Shown: positions 36,862 through 49,511 of the stretch, piece by piece
How positions within the stretch are numbered: position 1 is the stretch's first letter
Layout: every line of letters begins with the position of its first letter
Source of the DNA: Paracyclopina nana
Lineage: Eukaryota > Arthropoda > Copepoda > Cyclopoida > Cyclopettidae
NCBI GenBank assembly: GCA_019096065.1
Contig: JAGUCH010000005.1
Location: 2,108,001 to 2,172,000, forward strand
Length of the DNA stretch: 64,000 bases
Reading direction: 5' to 3'
Made by a program: the position numbers and the translations under genes
The notes under the pieces: generated by a model
Told to the model about the DNA's origin: nothing
Seen by the model: the letters and a program-made list of their open reading frames with translations, nothing else
Database searches by the model: none

Positions 36862-38418
36862 ATGACTCTTGGCTCGACTCCTCCACCATCTTCTTTTGCA
36901 TCGTCGGTATCAGCTAGACGCTCCATTTTAAGCCGAACTCAATTTCAAGGTGTGCTGGGAAACAGCCTGAGCTCCGCTGAGATTGAGCTGAGTTTTGACG
37001 AGACTGAAGAGTACCAGGATCCGGACACGAGCAGTGCTCCAGCCGCTTACAAACCGAACTCGGTTTTCAACTCGATGATGAACAAAATGAGCTCGTTCAG
37101 GTCGACGCCATCGATGAAAAGGCGAACGCGAATGCCATCGATGAACAGAAGTTGTGACTCAACTGATTCTTCCAGTTCAGGTAAATTAATTAGCTACACA
37201 ATTGAGCTCCAAATTATGTGCAGTTTCATCCGTTGATCTTCAATTGCCGCTTATCTTCACTAATACACTGATTGATTTTGAAACACATTGCCCGCATAAA
37301 AGAGCATTAATTGATAACTAATATAATATACATGGAAATCAAAAAGCTTTTGTAACGAGCCATCGAGATTCATAAATTCTTTTTTGAGAAAGCAAAAAAA
37401 AAAACAACAACTCAAAAGTGAAAGCAGAATCATTTGGGGGCAAAACTAGCATTCACCTAGTGGACTGATTTTTTCTTATATTGCAGTAGTTAAGTGCAAA
37501 TTTGAAATAGCACTCTAGATAAAAGCCTTTTTTTCCTCAGGTCACGGTTCCACAGAATTGACAGCAAAAACCACCTACAGAATCCTCGTTTTGGGAGCCT
37601 CGCAGACTGGCAAAACATCGATTGTCCGTCAATTCCTGTACGACCAATTCAGTCCGAAGCACCAAGAAACCATGGACGACATGTACAGGGGTGAATTCGA
37701 GGATGCACAAGGTCGAACTGTGAATTTCGACATCCAAGATGTGGGTGGCTGTTTTGTCTACGAATTCCCTGCTATGAGGTCAGTCAGTTTGGCCTCAGCT
37801 GATGCTTTTATCCTGGTGTTCAGCTTGGACAATGCAGAGTCTTGGGAGGAAGCCTCGAAGCTGCGAGACATGGTCAGGGAAGCTAAGGTAAATTGCGCCC
37901 ATCTAACAGCAATGAACTTGGCAGGAGTGGCTTTCACATTTTCGTTTTAGGACCCAGAAGTTCCCATCGTGGTCGTTGCCAATAAATCAGACCTTCAAGT
38001 CGATTCCGATCTCCCCTACGAAAGCCTGGAAGCCACAGCCATTTTTGACTGGGAAAACGGCTATGTGGAGAGCTCAGCAAAAGAGCGACTCAACATCAAC
38101 AAAATATTCAAGGAATTGCTGAACCAGGCCAAAAACAGGTTTGATGTGTCCATTCCCACCCAAACGCCCAGCAGGAATTTGAACCCAACCAAAATCAGCC
38201 AGAAAATCAACCAGGATTGCCTGAGGAGAAGGCAAAGCTTGCCAGCTGCCCCAGCTGGCATGCCAATGCTCTTACCTAAGGCAAACCAATCCAAGATCTC
38301 TGAGGAAGAAGAGGACGTTTTCATGTGCAAGAGTCCCAAGCCGAAGTCTCGATTTGCTTCACCTGCACGAAGAAGCTCCCTGGCTGCTTTGAGAAGGGAT
38401 TCCTGCAAAATCTCATAA
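36862..38418 (+). CDS. RASD/Rhes-like Ras-family small GTPase with long N-terminal extension, 377 aa
   Basis: Exons are 36862-37180, 37541-37887 and 37951-38418, phases consistent. Residues 1-118 form a Ser/Thr/Arg-rich extension. The GTPase fold follows, with G1 GASQTGKT (125-132), G3 DVGG (173-176) where Ras has DTAG, G4 NKSD and G5 ESSAK. The segment FPAMRSVSLASADAFILVFSLDNAESWEE closely follows the RASD1/Rhes pattern. A basic tail ends CKIS, a plausible CaaX prenylation box (RASD proteins end in comparable CVIx). The residue equivalent to Ras Gln61 is not conserved in the DVGGCFVYEF switch II, so intrinsic GTP hydrolysis may be weak. The RASD assignment is by motif resemblance; another divergent Ras-like subfamily is possible. 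Confidence 0.8.
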
Positions 38419-41400
38419 TTTCTATGCTGAATGTTAAACCATTATTCGCAAAGGTTGATTCTTTGATATTCGCTCAAATCTGAAATTCAGACTTGATAAT
38501 GAGGTAAGGCCTGTTTGCTTTCTCCTACAAGGCTTAAAAATATTTGCAAAATTAAATCTGGTGAAAAATAGCTAGCTATGCCAAGAAATGACCACCCTAT
38601 CGCTTTGAGTTTTCTTTTTTTTTCAAACATGCACAAACAAGCTTTGCCATCGTATTGCAATCTTAACGTGTGTAAGCTGGCAAAATAAGACTAGCGTTGC
38701 TTTGTGTAACTATGCAAAGTGCCATGCTTGTTCAGGCACCACGTGCCTCATTTTACGTGCGTTTGTCAACAAATCAGTGGCCTAGTGTCATAAAACATGC
38801 AGATAAGAGACTATTCAGAAACTGCACGCAATCAGCTGATACATTCAAATGAAACTATTTTTTCCTTCAACTTGACTGGACATGAAAATAGACCACATCT
38901 CATTATCATTGCTGAATCAGAAAAAATTCTTAATATAATGTGCGCAGACAAACGATGATGCATTGTAATACACTTATACTACACATAATATTATAAAATA
39001 GATTTAACAAGGTTGAAACTGCTAAAGTATATATGATAATAAAGTATTAAATCTACTCGTTTTCAATAGCCATTTTCTCTATTCCTTTCAGTCTTTTTTG
39101 GTTTCTCACCACTTTCTTGCTCACAAAAAGCCAACAAATTAACTTTAGTTAATGGCCATTTTCAGGTCTTCAAGTAATTTTTTATAAACCAGCCAGGCTT
39201 TTGGGCTCTCGTCTTCCATTTTTAGAATGACATGCAAGAGAATATTCATCTTTAAATTCAAGACACAAAAGTGGGTTAAAAATAGCTCTGAAAAGAGAGC
39301 TTTTGAAGTAGTTTATGCACTCACTTAGGTTGATTCCTCTCCATTTAACTCCATTTTAGGAGGTGTTGAAGCCTTTTGTATTTGTGCAACAAATCCAAGT
39401 CAAAAATTCAATCTCAAAGGAGTGCAACAACAATTTTAAGCACAGTTTTGACTCATTTTCGTGCGCATAATGGTCAAATGATTATTTTGCGCTTATTGCC
39501 TCATTTCTTTATAATCACTTTCGAGCGGAATCATTTTTGAAATTGTTGTTTGTCCACTCTCTCAGTTCATTTAGTAGCTACCTAACACATTTCCCATCTT
39601 TCTCAATGTTTATCCCGCATGTCGAAAATCTCAGCTGGTGCCCTCAAAATGCATCTAATAAAGGAACTAGCAAAAGTGTAAGCACTCTTTTGAATATTTT
39701 GTGGGACGCTCAGAAGTGTCAATTACAGGCAAACGCTACTTTATCACACCCGTGGTAAACAGGCAGTAGCTTAAAAGGGTCTCATGTTTCAGTTATGAAA
39801 TGCTTACAATTTAATTCAGATCAAGTTACACTTGGTGCTCTTCCATAATAAATTGTGCTCGACGCTCGCATCCATGTGGCCTTTTTACCGCCACCGTAAT
39901 GCACACGTGACTCTCCTCATATTGAAATCGTCAACAAAGGCGAGATAAAAGAGACAGATCATCGCTTAATTACAACACACACGGACTTTAGATGAGCAGG
40001 GCCGTCATAACGACTCAACTAAACGATCCAGTTGTACGTACAAAGTTGAATGGGCACCCACAATTCCAAGAATTAATTAGAAGTCTACCTTGCTTAAATG
40101 CCAACACAACTTGCATAATAAACATTAATGAAGCTGGAAAGAAGGCAGCCGTAGCAAAGTTTGTTGAAAGAGTTCATTAAAGCCAAAAGATGAATATTTC
40201 ACGCTAGCTTCGCAGCCTACTCAGAGAAGTCACTACAAAAATACTTCAGGTGCATAGATGAGAATTAGTTCAAAGTTCTGCCTTTTGAAAGCTTTCAAAA
40301 GAGCTTTTCAGGATGCTAAGAGCCCACGCAGTAATACCTTGAACCTTGAGAAGCAGTTCAGTCCAGTTGCAATCATGGTAAGAATTTTGTTACACAAAAA
40401 ATGCCAAAAAATCATGAGAAAAATGCATTGCTAAGCACAGCGATTTCCTGTTGAAGATGTGAAATGCAGCTTAGATTCCTCTGTTTACGTTTGATTCATA
40501 GAACACTCGTTACAGTAACTTGAAAGAAACAATTAATTGCTTTTGTCGTGCTCTTTGATCAAAGACAGGAAAATCGAAATCTTAATGAAGTTTTCCGTTT
40601 GATGAACCAAGAGTAGGAGCTTAGATTTGAAACAGTTTGTAGATCTCTATAATTTGCATTGCCAAATAGACAGAGCATTGAAATCATGGGTTTGTTCGTT
40701 ACAAGCAATGATTGCTAAATAGAGTTGGTTCTTTACCCTTTGGGAGCATAACAAAGTACTAAAAATATTCCACACTTCTCATGTCCCTGGACGATTCCTT
40801 CATGCAGGTGACTCCATCCAAGCTACTTTTTTTATTTTTTGTCTCAAAAATGGAGTTCATTTTTAATTCCTATAAAATAAGCTGAGCCTAGCTTTCCCAT
40901 GCAATTCTAGAACATACATTGACATGGAGTTGTGAAATATTTCTATCTTTTCTAAGCACTGCTCTGGCTAAAATGCATCAATTTTTCCAAATCAGTTGGA
41001 GGTTTTTTCCATCACTGGCTACTTTTTGATTTGAAACTCGGTGGCCTTCACTTGCCTCATCTCTTTGTTTTCTGCAGAATGTCACAATCTTGAAAAAAGC
41101 CCTTCATTAGATAATTCTTACAAGCAAGCATAAATGGAAAGTTACCAATTAGAAAACAATAAACTACAAAAGAACCAATGGAAGAATTACAAATTAATGA
41201 ATGCTTCCATTTTTAGTGTTTCCTTTGTGCTTGAATCTATTACATAAGAAAACTCATTCAGATTCATTTTTTAGCGCAAACTAAATTCAGGAAAATTAGT
41301 TTCTGTTTTTGGAGTTTGGTCTTTTTGACTTTTATTGTAAGATGGAATTTCATAGAATTTGAACTGGCCTTTCTTTGCAGTTCTTTTGAGGAATGGCACA

Positions 41401-43794
41401 AGGAAAACCATTACATCATAGAATTAGACGGTGCAATTAGAAGCTTTGCAAAATGGAGCACAAGCCTTCATAATTGTGCATACGCTCATCTCAATCAAGA
41501 AGCCTCAAAAGACCTTCTTCATCACTGCAAACTAGGCTGCAAAAAATTTCTTATCTCCTTGAAAGTGTCTGTAAAAATGACACCAACTTTGTTTAAAGGT
41601 TGACTCATGTTAGCAAAGTGGAATAGCATGGCCAACAGCAGAGTACATAAACCACTGCCTAGAAAATGTGCGAAAACACGCTTTGAAGCGCAAAATTATT
41701 CTTCCACAGCTGCACTATGGGAAAGTTAATTAAAAATCCAATTTTCTCTCATGAAATTTACATTTCAAGACTAGACTGTCTTCTTGTCTTAGTGATGGAA
41801 TAAATGATTTTTCCTCCTTTATTTCTGGACGAGTAAATATTCAAGTCTACACTCTTTAATTCAATTCAGCAACGAACTTTCGTTGAGCAGTTGCAATTGT
41901 TAGTCTAGAAAGTACTCCCCCTCATTGTGGTGTCCCCAAGCCTTCAAAATTGCAAAAATGCGTTCACCAAATCACAAATTCTATCCTTGCCACACCACAG
42001 ACAAAAGGATCAGGATATTTTGTTTTAGGTGTAATAAAGTATCCCCTAGCTACCTACTTACTTTTGTTACCAACTTGAGATTATTAACTACTTAAGGAGA
42101 AAGAGGCCTTTATTGTGCTCTTTTATAAGAAGAAGATTCTAGCATTAGCCAGTTTGAGGCTCTCCTGCTAGAGTTTATTTCAAAATTACTCCTTGACTTT
42201 TAAAAAGCTTTGAAGAGTCCAAATACTGATTAAAATATAAAATACAGCTCTCACAAGGAAATGAGTTAAGTTTTCCGCCAAAAAGAAAATGCCACATGAA
42301 AGTCTCTAAAGGACATCTCAAAAAGTAATTACTAACTTGATGATCTGAAAGCCAGAGGCTTGTAATTGTAGACTTAAGGTCAACAACTATAAATTGGTTT
42401 ACTTGGCAGCTTGATATTGCTCCCCTACTTCTCTCTTCTCTCAAAAAAAAGACTGTTTTCTGCCAAAGTTCTGAACAATGTTTCGCCTCATTTGGAAATC
42501 TTTGGATTTTCCATTATAAAATAGATAATATAAAACATTCTGATGAGAAACAAAGTATTTTTTCGCTTTCATTCGTTGCCTTCTACGGTATTATTCTGAG
42601 AAAAGCAACGTGTTGTCTACTTAAGCTGTCAAATTACCTTTCTTATAACAATATTTGTCAATGTGGCAGATGAATAAAAAAGTACTTTGACGCTGAAGCT
42701 TCAGTGTAATTTTTCGTGGATTTTGCCTAAGCTTTCATAAATGCAATATACGAGTTCTGACATTTATTAGAGCGCTTATTGCTCATGACTACTACTCTTT
42801 GAGCTGTAATTAGGCATTAAGATCAAGAGAAAAATTGCCATAATTAACGACTTTCAATAGGCTCTTGCTTCAGGCTCATGTAAAGGTAAAACATGAAGAA
42901 GAAATGAGAAAATGAAATCTTAATTGCTGTAGCTACAGAAGTTCTTTTGTTTGGTTGCTGCAACACTTGCTTTGGAATCCAAACTTAATTTGCTAGCCAG
43001 GGGCTTGGAATATTCGAGTAGAGTAAAAGATAGCAAATGCAAGGATAGCAGGAAACAGTAATGTTAGTTAGGCTAATGGGATGGTTCTTTGCTGAATTTT
43101 ATGGGGACCAGAATGATAGAAAAGAGTAATTAATCAAACATATCAAATTGTAAGATATTTAAAAGATTATGAAAAGTGTGGCAGTACCGATGGGCAAATA
43201 GCCAACTTAATCTAAAAAGCTAAAAAGAAAAACCATGGGCACAGAAAGAGATGATTTGGATAGCAACCTCAATGACCAGGGAGTGAAATCACCGAAAAGT
43301 TACTGCAAAAAAATTGGTTGCAAATCCTGCTTAAAATTATAGATAAGCAGGGGAGACGCAAATTTCTTTGCGCCAGTACGTACGATTGCATAATAGTATT
43401 CTCATCCTCGCTCAAAATGAATTAATCTACCTTGGATTATATCTTCTAGTTTCCACATGTAAGTCTGCTTATTCTGGCAATGCACAAACAAGTCTTACCT
43501 TGCTGAAAGGCCACCGTGATTCCAAGATTCCTTCTTAACTCGATCGGAGTGTCAGCTGCTTGCTTACAGCGTTCGTTTGGGCTCTAGCTGCTGAGTAGCT
43601 GTTGTCTTATGTGTTAGGGTTGACCTAAAAGTCAAAGGACTGTTTGTATGCTCGTAATTAATTTTAAGTTTGGAAACATTCTGTCGACCCAATAAATGTA
43701 TTTCTCATTTCTCACCGCAAATATGCTCCAACTGACTTATCCGATTGATTACGGCAGCTGAGTTCTTTAAAATCTGATCAAATGGCATATTGGT
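38419..43794. other. gene-poor interval
   Basis: AATAAA at 39038 may serve the RASD-like gene. Frames at 39992-40180 (62 aa) and 41379-41600 (after a TTTGCAG acceptor) look mildly protein-like but are not recognised and have no partner exons. Otherwise AT-rich DNA without supported genes. Confidence 0.4.
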
Positions 43795-43796
43795 TC

Positions 43797-43955
43797 AGTC
43801 AACCCTAGCCGGCCTGCAGTCAACTCGTTCTACTCTCTCGCGCGCGCCTTACTGGTCGCCGGTCGGCAGCTTAACGGTCAAGTGTCAACAGCTGATGTCA
43901 AATTGCTTCGTGCATTACGAGCTTTCTCGTCGATTCCTGTTTATTCCTGAGAAAG
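43797..43955 (+). promoter_or_regulatory. probable initiator and non-coding first exon
   Basis: TCAGTC at 43795-43800 is a good arthropod initiator. It is followed by an unusually GC-rich stretch with CGCGCGCG and a consensus donor (AAAG|GTAAGA) at 43956. The stretch has no long open frame from an ATG and looks like a 5'-UTR exon. The next plus-strand gene is the receptor guanylate cyclase at 60103, so it may be that gene's leader across a 16-kb intron; this link is inference. Confidence 0.35.
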
Positions 43956-46900
43956 GTAAGAAGAATTTGGAATTTTGGATATTTTAGCAGAATTGCTATA
44001 TTCTAGCTTTTTAATTAAGGAAGTTCTTTGAAGTTGCTGGTTATTTGTGCCTTTTTGCGGCGCGCTGTCCAAAGTGGAATTCCATGTTTTTCATCTCTTA
44101 ACGCATGAGCTGCTTTCACCTGGTAGCATACATCGAATTCTGCAATAACCTACGCAGAACATATGAACATCAAAGTTGACTATTGCTACGTGACCCTTGG
44201 GTAATCATTACTTAGAGAACAATCGAATGTATACCTTCTGTCTTAGATATATTATACCTTTTATTTGGAAATTGCCTTAACGCTAAAAATCGCTAGCTGT
44301 AAATGGGCTGTTAGCGAGCATTCGTCATTTCCCTTAAATTGGGTCCATTATGGGAAGAGGCAAATTGGAAGCAATCTTGGTGGGGGAAATTAGGCAGTTT
44401 TTTCCCCAAAAGACAAATCACCCAAGTATCATCTGCCAGATTCTCAATATAGAGCAAAGAAAGGGTGAAGAAAAATTGCCATTCTTCCCCATATAAAGAT
44501 TCTATGGGACTTTCCCGAAAAGTTCTGCGTCACCCTGTCGTGACCCACATTTGGGCCAAAAGGCAGCTAAAAAATCCATTTGTTGGCTTTTTGCAACGAA
44601 AGCTGCTAGCATCATCGTCATCATCATTTTTTAATGTCTCCATATAAGGAGAAAAGTTTTATTTACAATAGGGGGATATGTAGCTTTTGTCCCATTTCCT
44701 CCCGTTCGCGTTCTTTGACTGAAAGTGACTTAAGAAAAGCCCAAAAAAGATGCTTTCAAAGATGCATGAAAAGCAGCTTTACCAAAGCCCCAATTATTAA
44801 GTTATTTTTTGCTGGTTCTGCACAGTTGAGCAACAAAGCTACTTAAGTTTGTTTCCATTCTTAGCTTTTTTTACATTAAGAAAGCTAAATTGCTTAATAT
44901 TATTTTCTGCTAGAGGCTGCAGCTTTAGCCTAAAAGACACACAAAAAGGACACTTTCTTCCATTCCGGAATTCCGGAAATGATTATTAAGTAGCAATGTC
45001 AGGATCGAATTTGCATACTTATTTCCACGTTCCTTTGTGTTCTCGATGCTTGAAAAGCACGTAAAAAGGCTGTGTTTTTGACTTGCTAATTCACTAAAGG
45101 AAATATTAGAAGAAAGCCAACATCCTACTCTTGACCTTTGCAATATAATGTTTTAATAATTAAGACAAGAAAAGCCTAATATTAAGATTGCAAATATGTG
45201 TGGGCTTATTTTCCTTTCAGCCCACCTCCAAAAAGCATTGCAAAATACCCAGCCTTGCATTCACTTCTTGGCCCTCCAAAATTATGTCAAGGACATTTTC
45301 ACCCCCTTTGTATTGTGGAAGGGAATCTACTACATTTTCACATTTCACAAAATAGTGGAGATGATGCCAACCAAAGAACTTTTTGTCCCTGGAAAATATG
45401 GAAAGCAAACTAAAACATTAGGAAATCATCTTTTTGGCTTATCAAATTGTAATTACTCTGGAGACTTTTTTTTCTATTTTTACTTGAACGTATAACTAGC
45501 ATCTTTTTTAGTCCATTCCCAAGTTGGACTGCTAAGAGAATAAATATAGCTCAATGTTATGTAATTTAAACTCAAGTCACTTTTACGTGCTAAGCAAGAT
45601 GAGAAATTGCCCAGCTTGAGTCATAATAATGCTGCTTTCCCCATGGGAAATACCAAATAGGTTACGCAAACGAATTATCCATCAAGTCATCAAGCTGAAG
45701 TTTCCTTACGTAATTCATGAAATCAAAGCCAATTAGGTGGATTCCGCAATAACAAATCATTGCTGATGTTTGTTTGTAGAGTGCCTGAAGGTTCAAGGGT
45801 TTCTTCATCAGACACATTTTCAATGCCACCCACACTCTAGTTTGTGAAGCCTAATTTTCAAAGTGCAAGTTCAGAGTGCAAAATGAGCTGAATTATACCA
45901 TAACTGAGCATTAATTATTGTTACCAAAGAGAACAAGTCCGTTACTTGTCTTTCAAAAACGAGCATGTCAATTAAATGTAAGCGAGGAAATCTGATTATT
46001 TCACGAATGTTGCTACATTTTGGGATTTTCGTCCACGCATTGATGTGGGAGAGCAGTCTTAATTGCCAAAAGTGTGGGTGGTAACAGCATGTCTCAATAT
46101 CCTGTGGTTCATCGAAAGTACATTTTTCAGAGATTTGCTACGGATGTATTCTTAGCAAGTACTAAAGATCTCCATCGGCTGAAGCCAAGACCTGACAGGC
46201 GAATTATTGGGTCAGATTTACAGGCGTGCGAGTTCAGTTTGCTAAGGCGCTAAAATTCAAAATAGTGTTGATGTACAATGAAAGTAAAATGTAAACATAT
46301 TTATGAGGGATCAAAAATATGACCAAAGCAGGATGGTGATTTATTAAAAATGGTCACTTTTATTTCTACATTTTAAATTGCAACCTTCATTTTAATATTA
46401 AGATTCATTATTGTCTTAATTTACATCACATATATCAGCAGTTAATGCATGAAAGAGAATTAAGTGTGATAAAAAAAGGCATAAATTGCTACATAAATAA
46501 TGCATCGTTTCATTAAATTTGGCATTCCGACCCACGCTACGTATCAATTAAGCAAATATGCTGAGGGCAAAGTAGAGCCTGTCAGGTCTTGGGTTCAGCC
46601 GATGGAGTTCTTTAGCAAGTACACACATGACCTGGCTAAAAGTTACCTTAACAAAGCTCCTCAGAAGATGAGCGAAAGTACAACAAATAGCTCACGTGTT
46701 TGTTGATGCATGGAAACAGTGTCAATCATACATCAATATCATCTGCGATATTATAGTACAATCCCGCAAAAGCTGAAAGCTGCTTACATTTCTGAACGTC
46801 CATTTTCAAAAGCTGGCAAAAAACTGTTTGCAATGCTGGAATTTACAATACTTTTCCTGGAAAGGTAATTGAATTACATGGTTCACCCATGAAAAATGCT

Positions 46901-47372
46901 TTCACAAAACGCTTTCTGAAAAAGCCTTTCAGGAAAAATGCAACTATTGCAGGGAAGTTGATGGGAAATAAAGTGCACGTCAAAACTGAAAATAAATGTT
47001 TTCATCCTTGATCTTTCAAAGGTCTGCAGCCAAATACGAGTTTGAACTTGCAGAACTTTTGCCAGATATTTGCATCTTCAAATTCAGGCCTTTTTTGTAA
47101 GCAACTCAACTAGATGAGACATTTCACTTTTGTAATACGAGAAATGATTTCCTAAAAGCAATCATGCGATTTTGTTGAGGAGATGGCATGTCTGTACTTA
47201 CTGAACGTAATTATTACGCTACTTCATGCCAAATCGAAATGCGAGTACTTCCCTGTATTGGTAATCCTCTATGCAAACTCATCATTCGCTTTTCTTACTC
47301 TATTAGCTGTATCTGGCAACTTTTTATTCGAGTATCGGCTATCGAGATGGTTTATTCAATGATTGCTTTGAG
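43956..47372. other. gene-poor interval
   Basis: AT-rich DNA with short unrecognised frames (44634-44846, 45196-45495, 46500-46706). None has a supporting splice partner, family signature or promoter that I can see. Confidence 0.4.
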
Positions 47373-47744
47373 CAAGATGATCTATACTAATAAGGTGAGT
47401 TCTTATCGCTGCTTTACTATAGCGCACAGTCTGACTGAGCTGTGGTAGGCTCCAAGACGAAATTTCAATAGAATTCTGTAGATTTCACTTCCAAAAATTT
47501 CCATAATCCACCATAAATTAGCAAAATGTGCCTAAATTGCATACTTTTTGATAAAAACAGAACTTATCTGGGAGCTCTGTTTTAAAATAGGGAAAGATCA
47601 GCCCGCTCGCTTCCATCACTGACGTCACATGAGCTTACGCGCTATGAAGTAAGAACTACTAGCGCCACTGCAGCTAAGACGAACAGATTTGGTGATTTTA
47701 GCATGTAAAACTTGCGTCAAGAACTCACTTACGAGACCCCCCTG
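47373..47744 (+). mobile_element. 372-bp MITE, copy 1
   Basis: This segment matches 56670-57042 in reverse complement along its whole length (roughly 88-90% identical by eye). Near its ends are inverted copies of GTGAGTTCTTGWCGC (left AAGGTGAGTTCTTATCGC, right GCGTCAAGAACTCACTT). No coding capacity. The match stops abruptly at both sides in both copies, which fixes the borders to within a few bases. Confidence 0.7.
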
Positions 47745-47886
47745 GCTTTGAGTTATATCATCATCCCTAGGAAGAGTTAGGTAATCTCTGAAAATGCCTT
47801 TGGCATACTTCGTTTTTGGGGACCTCACAAAATTACTTGCTTCTCTCTGTTTGCATGACTCAGCACAGGTTTTGTCCACAAGTTAA

Positions 47887-49507
47887 GGGCTACTGACTGG
47901 CTCCCTTGAAGAATCCATTCAGTAGACCCGAGAGCTTTCTGAAAACATTATGGGCCATTTGGAAGGTCTACCCCTAGGTAGTAACTGTGCCAAAGGGTTT
48001 TGCCCTCGGGCCCCTGGGAGGGGAGATACGGGCCCTCAAAGTTTGGGGAAATCCTTACGTAGTAAAACTTTGGACCCCTCTCACAGCCATATGAATCAAC
48101 TTTTATTTGCCCATTTTTGTCCATTGTTAGGCTCCCTATGGGGGTCTTAGAGAATGGACGAAAAGTTGTTGTCCTGCATGCCCACTGTGCTCCAGGGGCC
48201 TAAATGTGTTTTTTAGGGGGTAACTTGGGAGCAAAATTGAGCAACCTTCCCCCAGTGGAATTTTTTTCTTTTTTTGCATAGAGTCAGCCAAAGATTAGTA
48301 CTTTCAAATAAAAAATAAAAAAAAGTACACTTTTTTGTTTGAGGGAAGATATTGTCTGTCAAAAATAGCCAATTTTGGCCCTAATAACTTTGTTTAACAG
48401 ACTTTGAATATAACAGCTAAAAATGAAATTTTATTATAATTATAGGGTCACATGAACAATATTTATTTCTGTCATTTTTGATTTTGGCAGCATTTTGGGG
48501 TACTTCCTTAATAAAGACTTTTCATTTTTTGAAAATATTGAGTATATTGTAAAACCATCGTTTTTTGAGAGATACGGTGCAAATGCCTGAGCTGAAAATT
48601 AAATTTTATTATAAATATAGGGTATGATGAACAACTTTTGCTTTTGTCATAATTTGATGTGATCAACTTAAATGGCACTAATTAAGCAAACTATGATGCA
48701 CTTACAGTAAAAGTTCCCTAAAAAATGGTCCAACAATATGATGACAAAAATAAAAGTTGCTCATCATATCCCATATTTATAATAAAATTTCAATTTCAGC
48801 TTATTTTTTGCATGTTCATTTAATGAAATCAAAACTTAATGACTATTAACTCAATATTTTCAAAAAAATGAAAAGTCTTTATTAAGGAAGTACCCCAAGA
48901 TGCTACCCAAATAAAAAATGACAGAAATAAATATTGTTCATGTGACCCTATAATTATAATAAAATTTCATTTTTAGCTGTTATATTCAAAGTCTGTTAAA
49001 CAAAGTTATTAGGGCCAAAATTGGCTATTTTTGACAGACAATATCTTCCCTCAAACAAAAAAGTGTACTTTTTTTATTTTTTTATTTGAAAGTACTAATC
49101 TTTGGCTGACTCTATGCAAAAAAAGAAAAAAATTCCACCGGGGGAAGGTTGCTCAATTTTGCTCCAAAGTTACCCCCTAAAAAACACATTTAGGCCCCTG
49201 GAGCACAGTGGGCATGCAGGACAACAACTTTTCGTCCATTCTCTAAGACCCCCATAGGGGGCCTAACAATGGACAAAAAATGGGCTAATAAAAGTTGATT
49301 CATATGGCTGTGAGAGGGGTCCAAAATTTTACTACATAAGAATTTCCCCAAACTTTGAGGGCCCGTATTTCCCCTCCCAGGGGCCCGAGGGCAAAACCCT
49401 TTGGCACAGTTACTACCTAGGGGTAGACCTTCCAAATGGCCCATAACGTTTTCAGAAAGCTCTCGGGTCTACTGAATGGATTCTTCAAGGGAGCCAGTCA
49501 GTGACCC
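47887..49507. mobile_element. 1.62-kb foldback element, near-palindrome flanked by TTAA
   Basis: The left arm (47887-48650) and the right arm (48740-49507) are reverse complements, about 96% identical by eye over the outer 350 bp. An 89-bp loop separates them, and one divergent patch of about 60 bp lies near 48555-48605. The tips read GGGYYACTGACTGGCTCCC and each is bounded by TTAA (47883-47886 and 49508-49511). TTAA duplication with a purine start (GGG) fits Kolobok/T2-type elements better than piggyBac, whose ends begin CCC. There is no transposase; open frames in the arms are mirror images of each other and not genes. Confidence 0.75.
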
Positions 49508-49511
49508 TTAA

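Noticed and set aside
39992-40180. 62-codon frame MSRAVITTQLNDPVVRTK...
   Set aside because: No family, signal peptide or partner exon seen; length is within chance expectation.
41379-41600. Open frame after a TTTGCAG acceptor (SSFEEWHKENHYI...)
   Set aside because: No matching upstream exon and no recognised homology; cannot be separated from chance.
46500-46706. 68-codon frame MHRFIKFGIPTHATYQ...
   Set aside because: No homology or gene context; treated as chance in AT-rich DNA.
47950-49444. Mirror-image ORFs beginning MGHLEGLPLGSNCAKG in both arms of the palindrome
   Set aside because: They are the same arm sequence read on opposite strands and have no coding signature; explained by the foldback element.
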